From assembly GCF_900114705.1 (NCBI RefSeq), contig NZ_FOTW01000035.1, forward strand, positions 1 through 56,627: a stretch of DNA of 56,627 nt. Reading direction: 5' to 3'. Below are positions 17,063 to 26,180 of this stretch, one piece after another (position 1 is the first letter of the stretch; the number at the start of each line of letters is the position of its first letter). The translations under genes were made by a program, and so were the position numbers. The notes beneath the pieces are model-generated. The model did not search any database and was not told the origin of the DNA. It saw only the letters and a program-made list of their open reading frames with translations. Source of the DNA: Rugamonas rubra (GTDB taxonomy: Bacteria > Pseudomonadota > Gammaproteobacteria > Burkholderiales > Burkholderiaceae_D).

Positions 17063-18469
17063 TTATCGCGCAGCGGGGGCGAAGCCGTCGGCGCCGATCT
17101 CCAACTCGGTCACCTCGCCGTACTTGGCGGCGATAGCGCGGATCGCCTCGGCCTTGCCGACCAGCACGGTCTGCAGCTTGTCGCGCGGGAAGTGGCGCTC
17201 GACCAGCAGCTTGGCCTTGGCCGGCGTCAGGCTGTCGACGTCGCGCATGAAGTTGTCGATCTGCTCGCGGCCGACCTGGAAGGCGTACATGTCGCCCAGC
17301 AGGCCGGCGAGTTGCTCGCCGGTCTCGAAGCGCGGCGGGAACTGGCCCTTGACGTAGGCCTTGGCCGAGTCCAAGGTGGCCTGGTCGATGCCGCGCGTCC
17401 ACAGCCGCTGGTAGGTCTGGTGCGCCAAGGCGAGCGCCGCCTCGGTCTTGGCCAGGGCGGTGAAGCTGGAGATGGCGAAGGTGCCGCTCTGGCCCAGAGT
17501 GGCGAATTCGCTGCGCGCGCCGTAGGTCAGGCCGGAGTTGACGCGCAGCTCGTCGTTGAGCCAGGACGTGAAGCGCCCGCCCAGGATGGTGTTGAGCACC
17601 TGCAACGGCACGTAGTCCGGGTCGTTGCGGGCGATGCCGGCGCCGCCGATGAGGAAGGTGGTCTCGATCGCGTCGGGCTTGTTGACCAGCCAGACGCGCG
17701 CCTTGTCGGCCCGCACCTTGCCGTTGTCCTGCGCCGCCGGCGGACTGCCGACCGCGCGCCAGGCGCCGAACAGCGACTCGATCTGGCGCCGCATTTCGGC
17801 CGCCTGGAAGTCGCCGACCACGACGATGGCGGCGTTGTCCGGCCGGTAGTAGCGCTGGTGGAAGCTTTTCACGTCGGCCTGTTGCAACGCGGCCACGCTG
17901 GCCACGGTGCCGCCGGCCGGGTTGGCGTAGGCGCCGGCGCCGAACAGCATGCTGCGGAAGTAGTTGCCAACGACGTTGCGCGGACTCTCCTTGGCCTGCT
18001 TGAGGCCGTTGACCTTGCGTTCGCGCAGCTTGGCCAGCTCGGCCGCGTCGAAGCCGGGCTGCTGCACCATCTCGGCGAACAACGGCAGCAGGGCGGCGGC
18101 GTCGGCCTTGGCGAAGTTGGCCTGCAGGGTGCTCTGCTCGCTGCCGGCGGCGCCGGCCAGGCGGGCGCCACGGAAGTCGAAGGCCTGGTCGATGGCGGCC
18201 TTGGGATGGGCCGCGCTGCCCAGCAACAGGGCGTCGCCGGTCAGGTTGGACAGGCCGGCTTGGGCGGCGTCGTTGACGGCGCCGGCCTTGACCACGGCGC
18301 GCACCGAGATCAGCGGCACCTCGTGGCGCTCCATCAGGTAGACGGTCAGGCCGTTGGCCAGGCGCGCCGTCTCGAAGGCGGGCAGGCGAAACTCGGCGGC
18401 GGCGGCGCCGGCGGCGGCGGTGGCCAGGCCGGCGCCGGCCAGCAGGCTAATGTGCAACAGGGTTTTCAT
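17063..18469 (-). CDS. M16 family peptidase-like protein lacking the zinc motif
   Basis: 468 residues with a signal peptide and the two-lobe M16 fold (residues about 40-230 and 240-450; YYRPDNAAIVVVGDF, NSGLTYGARSEF). Where active members have HxxEH it reads AGLSNLTGDALL, so no catalytic zinc site is visible. It is the usual non-catalytic partner of a heterodimeric periplasmic M16 protease: the active subunit lies three bases upstream in the same operon, and the GGAGG ribosome site falls at the junction. Confidence 0.87.
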   Translation of the reverse strand: MKTLLHISLLAGAGLATAAAGAAAAEFRLPAFETARLANGLTVYLMERHEVPLISVRAVVKAGAVNDAAQAGLSNLTGDALLLGSAAHPKAAIDQAFDFRGARLAGAAGSEQSTLQANFAKADAAALLPLFAEMVQQPGFDAAELAKLRERKVNGLKQAKESPRNVVGNYFRSMLFGAGAYANPAGGTVASVAALQQADVKSFHQRYYRPDNAAIVVVGDFQAAEMRRQIESLFGAWRAVGSPPAAQDNGKVRADKARVWLVNKPDAIETTFLIGGAGIARNDPDYVPLQVLNTILGGRFTSWLNDELRVNSGLTYGARSEFATLGQSGTFAISSFTALAKTEAALALAHQTYQRLWTRGIDQATLDSAKAYVKGQFPPRFETGEQLAGLLGDMYAFQVGREQIDNFMRDVDSLTPAKAKLLVERHFPRDKLQTVLVGKAEAIRAIAAKYGEVTELEIGADGFAPAAR

Positions 18470-18472
18470 CGC

Positions 18473-19786
18473 TCAGTCCTCCTTCGCGGCGAGCACGCCA
18501 ACGGTGCGCTGCGATTTTTTCAAGTATTTGGCGGCGACCGCCTGGATGTCGGCCGGCGTCAGTTTTTCATACGCGGCCGGGGCCTCGAACAGCTTCTTGT
18601 AGCCGCCGAAGAAGACCTCGTAGTTGCCCAGCTGCTGGGCCTTGCCGTTGATGGTCTCCTGCGCGCGGTACAGGTTGAGCAGCTTCTGGTTCTTGACCTT
18701 CTGCAGCTCCTCGGCGCCGACGCCGTTGCGCACCACGTTGTCGAGTTCGGCCAGCAGGGCCTGCTCCAGCTTGGCCGGCTCGACCTTGGCGGCGGCCACC
18801 GCGTACAGGTAGAGCAGGCCGGGGTCGAAGCCGTCCAGGCTGTCGGAGCCGACCTGGGTCGCCAGCTGCTGCTCGACCAGGGCGCGGTAGAGGCGCGAGG
18901 TCTTGCCGTCGGTGAGCAGGCTCTGCAGCACGTCGAGGGCGTAGTGGTCGGCGTGGTGGATGGCCGGCACCTTGTAGGCCACCAGCAGGTTCGGCGCGCT
19001 GACCGACTCCTTGGCGACGAAGACGCGGCGCTCGCCCTTTTGTTCGGGCTCGACGGTGCGCACGGCCGGCGGCAGCGCGCGCTTGGGGATGGCGCCGAAG
19101 TACTTGGTGGCCAGCTGGCGCACCCGCTCGAACTGGACGTCGCCGACGATGACGGCGACGGCGTTGTTGGGCGAATAGTAGGTGTGGAAGTAGCGCACCA
19201 GGTCGTCCTGGGTCCAGGCCTTGATGTCGGACTCGTTGCCGATCACCGACCAGGAATACGGGTGGGCGCTGAAGGCGACGCTGTTGAGCTCCTCCTGCAG
19301 CAGGCGCACGTTGGAGTTCTCCAGCCCGGTGCTGCGCTCGGACAGCACCACGCCGCGCTCGCTGGCGACCATCTTCGGGTCGATGCTGAGGTGGGCGATG
19401 CGGTCGCTTTCCAAGGTGAACACGGTCTCCAGCGAGGCGGCCGGGAACCAGTCCTGGTAGACCGTCACGTCGTTGCTGGTGTAGGCGTTGTTGGAGCCGC
19501 CCTTGGCCTCCATGGTGCGGTCGAACATTTTCGGGCCGAAGTGCTTGGATCCGTTGAACATCATGTGCTCGAAGAAATGCGACAGGCCGGTGATGCCGGG
19601 CGCCTCGTTGCGCGAGCCGACCTTCCAGAAGGTGTACATATTGGCGTTCGGGATGGTGCTGCTTTCGAGCACGATGAACTTCATGCCGTTGGCCAGCGTG
19701 AACGATTTCACTTGCTCGGCGGCCAGCGCGTGCGCGGCGCCCGCCAGTCCGAACAGGACGCTGGCGGCCAGGACTTTCCACTTCAT
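18473..19786 (-). CDS. M16 family zinc peptidase, active subunit
   Basis: 437 residues with a signal peptide (ending AHALAAE). The HFFEH inverted zinc motif lies near residue 71, with the distal Glu in the SERGVVLSERS region about 75 residues later. The second lobe carries HPYSWSVIGNESDIK and FHTYYSPNNAVAVIVGDV. Periplasmic metalloprotease expected to degrade peptides together with the following zinc-less subunit. GGAAG ribosome site before ATG 19786. The preceding 100 bases separate it from the divergent thioesterase. Confidence 0.9.
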   Translation of the reverse strand: MKWKVLAASVLFGLAGAAHALAAEQVKSFTLANGMKFIVLESSTIPNANMYTFWKVGSRNEAPGITGLSHFFEHMMFNGSKHFGPKMFDRTMEAKGGSNNAYTSNDVTVYQDWFPAASLETVFTLESDRIAHLSIDPKMVASERGVVLSERSTGLENSNVRLLQEELNSVAFSAHPYSWSVIGNESDIKAWTQDDLVRYFHTYYSPNNAVAVIVGDVQFERVRQLATKYFGAIPKRALPPAVRTVEPEQKGERRVFVAKESVSAPNLLVAYKVPAIHHADHYALDVLQSLLTDGKTSRLYRALVEQQLATQVGSDSLDGFDPGLLYLYAVAAAKVEPAKLEQALLAELDNVVRNGVGAEELQKVKNQKLLNLYRAQETINGKAQQLGNYEVFFGGYKKLFEAPAAYEKLTPADIQAVAAKYLKKSQRTVGVLAAKED

Positions 19787-19895
19787 AAGGCTTCCTTTCG
19801 GGGGAGGGGACAGAAGGGGCCAAGGATACGATATTTTTCGGGGGAAAGTAGGCCTATTTGATAACTGTTTGCCAGCAATGGCGGGAGCGGCTAGC

Positions 19896-20435
19896 ATGAT
19901 GTGGATCAAGTCCCGCGAAAACTACTTCAAGCAGAAAGCCGATATGGAAAAACCGATGAGCTGGTCCGCCCACGAACTGTCGATGACGGTGCTGATGACC
20001 CCCGACATGGCCAACTTCTCCGGCAACGTGCACGGCGGCACCATCCTGAAATACCTCGACAGCGTCGCCTATGCCTGCGCCTGCCGCTACTCGGGCAGCT
20101 ATGTGGTGACCCTGTCGGTCGACCAGGTGATGTTCCTGCAGCCGATCCACGTCGGCGAGCTGGTCACCTTCCTGGCCTCGGTCAACTACACCGGGCGCAC
20201 CTCGATGGAGGTGGGCATCCGGGTGGTGACGGAGAACATCCAGCAGCGCCTGGTGCGCCACGCCAACAGCTGCTATTTCACGATGGTGGCGGTGGACGAG
20301 CAGCGCAAGCCGGTGCAGGTGCCCACGCTGGTGCCCGAGTCGGCCGAGCAGGTGCTGCGCCACCAGCAGGCCCAGCTGCGCAAGCAGGCGCGCCAGATGG
20401 TGCACGGCGCCAAGAAGGCCGGCGCGCCGGCCTAG
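19896..20435 (+). CDS. Acyl-CoA thioesterase, hotdog fold (YciA/BACH type)
   Basis: 179 residues from ATG 19896, preferred over internal ATGs because a GGAG lies eight bases upstream. One hotdog domain (about residues 25-145): NFSGNVHGGTILKYLDSVAYA contains the HGG and Asp that bind and activate the thioester, followed by SVDQVMFLQPIHVGELV. Hydrolyses acyl-CoA in the cytoplasm. The tail is a charged helix (HQQAQLRKQARQMVHGAKK). Confidence 0.9.
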   Translation: MMWIKSRENYFKQKADMEKPMSWSAHELSMTVLMTPDMANFSGNVHGGTILKYLDSVAYACACRYSGSYVVTLSVDQVMFLQPIHVGELVTFLASVNYTGRTSMEVGIRVVTENIQQRLVRHANSCYFTMVAVDEQRKPVQVPTLVPESAEQVLRHQQAQLRKQARQMVHGAKKAGAPA

Positions 20436-20486
20436 CGCGGCGGGCGGGACGGACGACGGACGGCGGGCGCGGCGGCGGCCGGGCGC

Positions 20487-23420
20487 CTAGGCGAAGGCGG
20501 TCGACGGCGCCAGGTGCTTGCCGTCGCGCAGCATCTGTTCGAACTCGGCGGCCGGCACCGGCGGGCTGAAGTGGAAGCCCTGCATCTGGTCGCAGCCGTT
20601 GCGCCACAGATAGTCGAGCTGGCGCGCCGACTCCACCCCCTCGGCCACCACGCGCAGCTTCAGGTTGTGCGCCAGCGCGATGATCGACACGACGATGGCC
20701 GCCTCGTCGCCGTCGGCGCCGATGTCGCTGACGAAGGAGCGGTCGATCTTCAGCACGTCGATGGGGAAGCTGCGCAGGTAGGACAGGCTCGAGTAGCCGG
20801 TGCCGAAGTCGTCGATCGACAGTGTCAGTCCGAGCGCCTTCAACTGCTGTAGCAGCTCGACCGCCAGCGCGACGTCGCTCATCAGCAGGCTCTCGGTCAG
20901 CTCCAGCTCCAGGCAGGCCGGCGCCAGGCCGCTGGCGGCCAGCACGGCGGCGATGGCGGCCGGCAGCCCGGGCACGCCGAACTGGCGCGCCGACAAGTTC
21001 ACCGCCACGCGCAGCGGCCCCAGGCCGGCGGCCAGCCAGGCCTGCGTCTGGGCGCAGGCGCTGGCCAGCACCCAGGCGCCGATCGGCACGATCAGGCCGG
21101 TCTCCTCGGCCAGGCCGATGAAGCGATCCGGCTGCACCATGCCCAGCTCCGGGTGGCGCCAGCGCAGCAGCGCCTCCATGCCGACGATGCGGCCGCTGTC
21201 GAGGTCGAGCTGGGGTTGGTAGTACAGCACCAGCTCGTCGCGTTCGAGCGCCTTGCGCAGCGCGCCCTCGATGCGCAGCCGTTCGAGCGCCGCCTCGTTC
21301 ATCGACGGCTGGTAGAACTGGGTGTTGTTGCGGCCCAGCTTTTTTGCGCAGTACATGGCGATGTCGGCGTGCTCGATCAGGTGCTGGGCCGGCGCGCCGT
21401 CGGCCTGGTGGACGGCCACGCCGATGCTGCAGGTGACGAAGAACTCCTTGCCCTCGAGCAGCACCGGCTGCGCCACGGCGCGCATGATGCGCTCGGTCAC
21501 CTGCGGCGTCAGCGCCTCGTCCGGGTGCTCGGTCAGCAGGGCGACGAACTCGTCGCCCGACAGGCGGGCCACGGTGTCGCTCTCGCGCACGCTGTCCTGC
21601 AGCCGGCCGGCGACGGTCTTGAGCAGCAGGTCGCCGGCCTTGTGGCCCAGGCTGTCGTTGACGAACTTGAAGCGGTCCAGGTCGATCAGCATCACCCATA
21701 GCGGGTGGCCGCTGCGGTTGGCGTAGGCCACCGCCTGGCCCAGCCGGTCGTGCAGCAGCACGCGGTTGGGCAGGCCGGTCAGCACATCGTGGTGGGCGAT
21801 GTGCTGGATGCGCTGCTCGGTCAACTTGCGCGCGGTGATTTCGCTGCCGGTGCCACGGTAGCCCTGGAAGGCGCCGGCGGCGTCGAACACCGGCTCGCCG
21901 CTGGTGCTGAACCAGCGCGCCACGCCGTCCAGGCCGACCAGCGAGTATTCCAGGTCGTTGAAGGGCAGGTGGGCCTCGAGCCGGGCGATGTGCTCGCGGC
22001 CCCAGCCCGCCGCGCGCATCTCGGCGTTGTTGTCCCAGCGCGTCAGGCCGAGGAAACGCTCGCGCGGCAGGTGGCCCTTGTCGAAGAAGCCGTCGGTGAT
22101 GTGGGTGAAGCGGAAGGCGGCGTCCTGCTCCCAGTACCAGTCCGACGACAGCGCCAGCAGGCGGCGGAAACGGTGCTCGCTGTGCTGCAGCGCCAGTTCG
22201 GTGGCCTTGCGGGCGGCGACGTCCTGGCTCAGCTTCTCGTTGCTCAGCTGCAGGTCGTGGGTGCGCGCCTCGACCTGCCGCTCGACGCCGCGCCGGCGCT
22301 GCGTCAGCGACTGCACCAAGGCGGCCGCCAAGGCGGACAACAGCAGGCCGCCGAGCAGGGTGGCGAGGGAGCCGAGGTGGCCGGCCGGCAGCGGGCGCGG
22401 CAGCGCCGTCACCTGCACGTGCCAGGCCTTGCCGGCGGCGTTGAAGCTGCGGGTGAGCACGCTGGCGCCGTCCGGCCAGGGCCGACGGCGCGTCTCGGCC
22501 GCCGGCCCGGGCGGCGCGGCGCCGCCGTCGGCGGGCGCGGCGGGGGCGGCGCGGGCGAGCAGGGCGGTCGACGCCGGGGCGGCCTCGGCCGGCGGGCCGT
22601 AGACCAGGTTGTCGGGCCGCGGCGCGTCGCCGGTGTAGACGCGCAGGCGCAGCCCGGCGTCGTCGAGCAGGCCGGCGCCGAGCAGGATCTTGTGCACCAG
22701 GTCGGTCGAGCGTATCACCGCGCCGGTGTTGCCGATCCAGGCGGCGCGGCGCTGCTGCGCCGTGGCGCTGGGCGCGCCAGCGCGGAACAGCGGCATCAGC
22801 AGCACGAAGCCTTGCTGCCCGCCGCGCTCCTGGGCCAGGCGCAGCAGCGGGCTGGCGGTGACCTGGCCGCTGGCCACCGCCTGCTCGATGGCGCCGCGCA
22901 GCGGCCCGTTGGGCGCCAGGTCGAGGCCGAGGGCGGCCTCGTTGCCCTGGTAGGGTTCGAGGTAGTCGACCACGATGTGCAGCGGGCGCGGCCGCACCGG
23001 CACCAGCGCGCCACGGTCGCCCTCGGCCCGCTCGCGCATGCGCTGGCCGGGCAGGCGGGCCGCCAGCGCCGCCTCGTAGGCCGGCCGCTCGGCCTCGCTC
23101 AGCGCGCGCTGGTAGTTGAAGGCCTGGATGAAGGGGTGGCGGCGCAGCAGCGGCAGGGTGAAGTCGCGGAACTGCTCGCGGCTGGGCTGGCCGAAGGTCT
23201 TGAACAGGTCGTTGGTGATGGTGAGCACTTCGACGGCGTCGTCCAGGCCGCGCCGTAGCGCCGCCACGCGCAGGTCGGCGCGCTGCTGGAAGCCCAGCTC
23301 GAAGGTCTCGACCTCGAGCGCGCCGACGGCGGCGCACAGCAGCGCCGTCGCGGCCAGGCCGGCGCCCAGCGTCAGCGCGGCGGCGGTCGAGAGGGCGGAT
23401 CGCTTGCTGCGGTGCGGCAT
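20487..23420 (-). CDS. CHASE-PAS-GGDEF-EAL membrane sensor for c-di-GMP
   Basis: 977 residues. A membrane helix (residues about 10-35), a periplasmic CHASE domain (about 45-320, with FNYQRALSEAERPAYEAAL), a second helix (about 350-370), a PAS domain (about 405-525), GGDEF (about 535-700) and EAL (about 715-960). The cyclase motif is SGDEF, a functional variant in many proteins. The EAL part keeps EALLR, ELTES, DDFGTG, KIDRSF and AEGVES, so phosphodiesterase activity is expected. The protein should convert an external signal into a change in c-di-GMP; net direction cannot be told from sequence. Confidence 0.92.
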   Translation of the reverse strand: MPHRSKRSALSTAAALTLGAGLAATALLCAAVGALEVETFELGFQQRADLRVAALRRGLDDAVEVLTITNDLFKTFGQPSREQFRDFTLPLLRRHPFIQAFNYQRALSEAERPAYEAALAARLPGQRMRERAEGDRGALVPVRPRPLHIVVDYLEPYQGNEAALGLDLAPNGPLRGAIEQAVASGQVTASPLLRLAQERGGQQGFVLLMPLFRAGAPSATAQQRRAAWIGNTGAVIRSTDLVHKILLGAGLLDDAGLRLRVYTGDAPRPDNLVYGPPAEAAPASTALLARAAPAAPADGGAAPPGPAAETRRRPWPDGASVLTRSFNAAGKAWHVQVTALPRPLPAGHLGSLATLLGGLLLSALAAALVQSLTQRRRGVERQVEARTHDLQLSNEKLSQDVAARKATELALQHSEHRFRRLLALSSDWYWEQDAAFRFTHITDGFFDKGHLPRERFLGLTRWDNNAEMRAAGWGREHIARLEAHLPFNDLEYSLVGLDGVARWFSTSGEPVFDAAGAFQGYRGTGSEITARKLTEQRIQHIAHHDVLTGLPNRVLLHDRLGQAVAYANRSGHPLWVMLIDLDRFKFVNDSLGHKAGDLLLKTVAGRLQDSVRESDTVARLSGDEFVALLTEHPDEALTPQVTERIMRAVAQPVLLEGKEFFVTCSIGVAVHQADGAPAQHLIEHADIAMYCAKKLGRNNTQFYQPSMNEAALERLRIEGALRKALERDELVLYYQPQLDLDSGRIVGMEALLRWRHPELGMVQPDRFIGLAEETGLIVPIGAWVLASACAQTQAWLAAGLGPLRVAVNLSARQFGVPGLPAAIAAVLAASGLAPACLELELTESLLMSDVALAVELLQQLKALGLTLSIDDFGTGYSSLSYLRSFPIDVLKIDRSFVSDIGADGDEAAIVVSIIALAHNLKLRVVAEGVESARQLDYLWRNGCDQMQGFHFSPPVPAAEFEQMLRDGKHLAPSTAFA

Positions 23421-23506
23421 CGGGCTTCCTTGTCAAGTGAAAGTGTGCTACCGCCCAGTGTGTCACAAAAGCCCGCCGGTGGGGCGGCTTTGGCGCCGCC
23501 GTGGCC

Positions 23507-24262
23507 TCAGCCGGGTCCGCCGCGGCGCAGCCGCCACACCACCCAGTGCGCCAGCAGGCGGTTCAGCGGCGCCAGCCCCAAGCCCTGGCAGCGCGCCACC
23601 CGGCGCAGCGTGGCCAGCGCCGGCGACGGCGCGCCGCCCTTGACGGCGAACAGCAGGCGGTTGTTGCCGGCGATGCCGCGGAACTGGCACAGGCGGTCGG
23701 CGAAGGCCATGCGCAGGCGCCGCCGCATGGCCGGGAAGTGCGGGTCGTAGCTGAACATGTTGGCCACCAGCACGCCGCCGGGGCGTAGCGCGCGGCGGCA
23801 GTCGGCGTAGAAGCGGGCGCTGGCCAGCGCCGGCGGCAGGCCGTCGGCGTCGAAGCCGTCGACCAGCAGCACGTCGGCGCTGTCGGCCAGGGCGGCCATG
23901 TGGCGCGCCGCGTCGACGCAGACGATGCGCAGGCGGGCGTCGTCGGGCGGAATGGCGAACTGCTCGCGCAGGGCGATCACGTCGGCGCGCAGTTCGAGCA
24001 CGGTGATGCGGCTGTGCGGCAGGTAGCGGTGGCAGAACTTGACCAGCGAGCCGCCGCCCAGGCCGACCATGACGATGTGCTGCGGGCGCGGCTGGAACAG
24101 GGTGAAGCACATCATGGCGCGGGCGTAGGCCAGCACCAGCTGGTCGGGGCGTGACAGGCGCATCTCGCTCTGGATCATGCCGGGCAGGAATTCGAGCGAG
24201 CGCAGGTCGCCGTCGGTGCGGACCAGCGGTGTGGCGGCGGGCGATTGGGGCTGCGGGTTCAT
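23507..24262 (-). CDS. Spermidine synthase-like Rossmann methyltransferase-fold protein
   Basis: 251 residues from ATG 24262; an ATG four codons earlier (24274) is equally possible. The core has VMVGLGGGSLVKF (nucleotide/aminopropyl-donor loop), VLELRADV with the acidic residue that binds the donor, and LLVDGFDADGLPP at the active site. The N-terminal tetramerisation domain of classical SpeE is short, as in the SpeE-like proteins often annotated without proven polyamine activity. Substrate is therefore open. Confidence 0.75.
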   Translation of the reverse strand: MNPQPQSPAATPLVRTDGDLRSLEFLPGMIQSEMRLSRPDQLVLAYARAMMCFTLFQPRPQHIVMVGLGGGSLVKFCHRYLPHSRITVLELRADVIALREQFAIPPDDARLRIVCVDAARHMAALADSADVLLVDGFDADGLPPALASARFYADCRRALRPGGVLVANMFSYDPHFPAMRRRLRMAFADRLCQFRGIAGNNRLLFAVKGGAPSPALATLRRVARCQGLGLAPLNRLLAHWVVWRLRRGGPG

Positions 24263-24491
24263 GGCTTCACACATGCTAGCTTGTTGCCAAGCGTGGGTTT
24301 CTGATAAGCTGGGGCAATACGTCTTGGCGCCGGCGCTTCGATCTTAGCATGGCGCCGGCGACTGTTGCGGCGGCGCGCATGCTGCGGCGGGCCGCCGGAT
24401 GGCATTTACAGACGGAAAATTTGTAGGTACATTGACAGCACAGCAGCCGCCGCGTCCGACGGCCCCCTTGGAGCGAAGAAGAGAGAGAGCG

Positions 24492-24767
24492 ATGTTTTTA
24501 GACCACCCCACGATTACCGCCACCAACAGCTTCACCGAGCCGGACCGGATCGAGCGGCTGACCCGCGTCTACGGTTATGTGATGGCGCTGGCCGACTCGG
24601 CGGGCAACACCCATTTCGTCGAGAAGTTCAGCCAGATCCACGACCACAAGGGCACGCTCATCGTCTTCTGGCACGACGCCCCGACCGAGGACGAGAAGTC
24701 CTTCTTCGCCAAGGCCTGGGCCAGCAAGGTCGGCGACGGCAGCAGCAACGTCGAACACGAAGTCTGA
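24492..24767 (+). CDS. Hypothetical protein, 91 aa
   Basis: Starts MFLDHPTITATNSF after a GAAGAAGAGAGAG purine-rich site. Compact soluble alpha/beta protein with an HFVEKFSQIHDHKGTLIVFW core and an acidic end. No recognised domain. Only 71 bases separate it from the following GGDEF-like gene, so the two may be cotranscribed. A longer start at 24399 would add a low-quality extension. Confidence 0.7.
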   Translation: MFLDHPTITATNSFTEPDRIERLTRVYGYVMALADSAGNTHFVEKFSQIHDHKGTLIVFWHDAPTEDEKSFFAKAWASKVGDGSSNVEHEV

Positions 24768-24838
24768 CCGGCGGCCGGCGCGCGCCGCCGGCCGCCCCCG
24801 CGCCGGCGCCATGGCGCCGGCCGAACCTGCCCCCTCCC

Positions 24839-26035
24839 ATGGATATAAAAACACTGATTTTGGCGCTGGCGCTGGGCAATCTGAGCCTGTGCGCCGCGTT
24901 GTTCTTCTTCGAATACGAGCGCAGCAAGCGCTTCGGCCTGTCGACCTGGGCGCTGGCCAAGCAGTGCCAGGCGGCCGCCTGGCTGCTGCTGTACCTGCGC
25001 GGCAGCATCCCCGAGGTGCTCAGCGTGCCGGTCGCCAACGGCCTGTTGTTCGCCGGCGTCGCCCTCGACGCGGCGGCGCTGTGGGGCGCCGTCGGCCGGC
25101 CGGTCTGGCGCCGCTTCCTGCTGCCGGCCCTGCTGGTGGCCCAGGCCGCCTTCGTCGGCGCCTGGCTGTTCGACGCGCCGGCGCCGGTGCGGGTGGCCGC
25201 CGGCGCGCTGATCGTCGCCGGCTTCTTCCTGGCCGGCGCGCTGGCGCTGGCGCGGCGCTGGCGCCACAACAGCCTGCTGCAGCGCTTCCTCGCCGCCAGC
25301 ATGCTGGCGCTGGGCCTGGCGCTGGCGCTGCGCGGCCTGCTGGCGGCCGGCCTGGCGCCCGGCGCCGGCCCGGACGGCGGCTTCGCCGCGGGCCTCGGCG
25401 CGGGTTTGGGTGAAACCCTGTTGCAGTGGCTCGGCTTCGGCGTGCTGTATATGATGATGCTGGTCAACGCCTTCGGCTATCTGTTGCTGTCGCGCCAACG
25501 CCTGCAGGACCAGCTCGACCTGCTCGAGGTGCAGGACGCGCTGACCGAGGTGCCCAACCGGCGCGGCTTCTACCAGGCGCTGGCGCCGTGGATGGCGCTG
25601 GCGCGCCGGCCCGGCATGCCGACCGCGCTGATCATCCTCAACCTCGACCATTTCAAGCGGGTCAACGACAACTACGGCCACCCGGTGGGCGACGCCGTGC
25701 TCAAGAGCATGGTCGAGGTGTGCAAGAAACAACTGCGCGACAGCGACCTGATGGGCCGCCTGGGCGGCGCCGAGTTCGCCGTCCAGCTGCCGCGCACCTC
25801 GTTGGCCGACGCCCTGATGGTGGCCGAGCGCATCCGCAACGCGGTGGCCGCCGTGCCGGTCAAGACCGAGCGCGCCGTCATCAACCTGACGGCCAGCCTG
25901 GGCGTGACCACCATCCGCGCCGAGGACAGCACGGTGAGCCTGTTCAAACGGGCCGACGAGGCCCTGCAGCAGGCCAAGCGCGACGGCCGCAACCGCGTCG
26001 CCGAGGCGCGCGCGGCCAGCCCGCTGGAGGCCTGA
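24839..26035 (+). CDS. Membrane GGDEF-like protein with a GGAEF motif
   Basis: 398 residues. The N-terminal 215 residues form about six hydrophobic helices (LILALALGNLSLCAALFFF onwards), followed by a short helical linker (RQRLQDQLDLLEVQD) and a GGDEF domain (about 235-390). The signature is GGAEF (Asp to Ala) and the upstream motif is LTEVPNRRGF rather than LTGLPNRR. The metal-binding NLDHFKRVND segment is intact. Loss of the third acidic residue normally abolishes cyclase activity, so this may be a c-di-GMP or GTP-binding sensor. Few purines precede the start. Confidence 0.85.
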   Translation: MDIKTLILALALGNLSLCAALFFFEYERSKRFGLSTWALAKQCQAAAWLLLYLRGSIPEVLSVPVANGLLFAGVALDAAALWGAVGRPVWRRFLLPALLVAQAAFVGAWLFDAPAPVRVAAGALIVAGFFLAGALALARRWRHNSLLQRFLAASMLALGLALALRGLLAAGLAPGAGPDGGFAAGLGAGLGETLLQWLGFGVLYMMMLVNAFGYLLLSRQRLQDQLDLLEVQDALTEVPNRRGFYQALAPWMALARRPGMPTALIILNLDHFKRVNDNYGHPVGDAVLKSMVEVCKKQLRDSDLMGRLGGAEFAVQLPRTSLADALMVAERIRNAVAAVPVKTERAVINLTASLGVTTIRAEDSTVSLFKRADEALQQAKRDGRNRVAEARAASPLEA

Positions 26036-26083
26036 GGCGGGCCGCGCCGGGCGCTGTTGCGCGGCGCGCGGCGCACTGGACAA

Positions 26084-26122
26084 ACGTCATCAAGCGGTCA
26101 TAATCGACGCTTACTGTATAAG
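26084..26122 (+). promoter_or_regulatory. Candidate Pho box and -10 for ppx
   Basis: Two 7-base half-sites, ACGTCAT (26084-26090) and CGGTCAT (26095-26101), separated by four bases. This is the 7-4-7 geometry of PhoB sites (consensus CTGTCAT). A TATAAG (26117-26122) follows at the distance at which the box replaces a -35 element. It lies about 60 bases before ppx. The half-sites match at the GTCAT core only. Confidence 0.5.
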
Positions 26123-26180
26123 AATTTTTGTCGTCATGGACATCGCAAGCCTTTGTGGTCGTTCTTAGAGAGAGGCTGGT

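Noticed and set aside
16682..19861. 1059-codon plus-strand frame opposite cytochrome c and M16 genes
   Set aside because: Shadow of three well-supported minus-strand genes with signal peptides, haem and zinc motifs.
20487..23420. SGDEF as an inactive cyclase motif
   Set aside because: SGDEF is a tolerated variant and the rest of the domain is intact, so it is not reported as degenerate, unlike the GGAEF protein.
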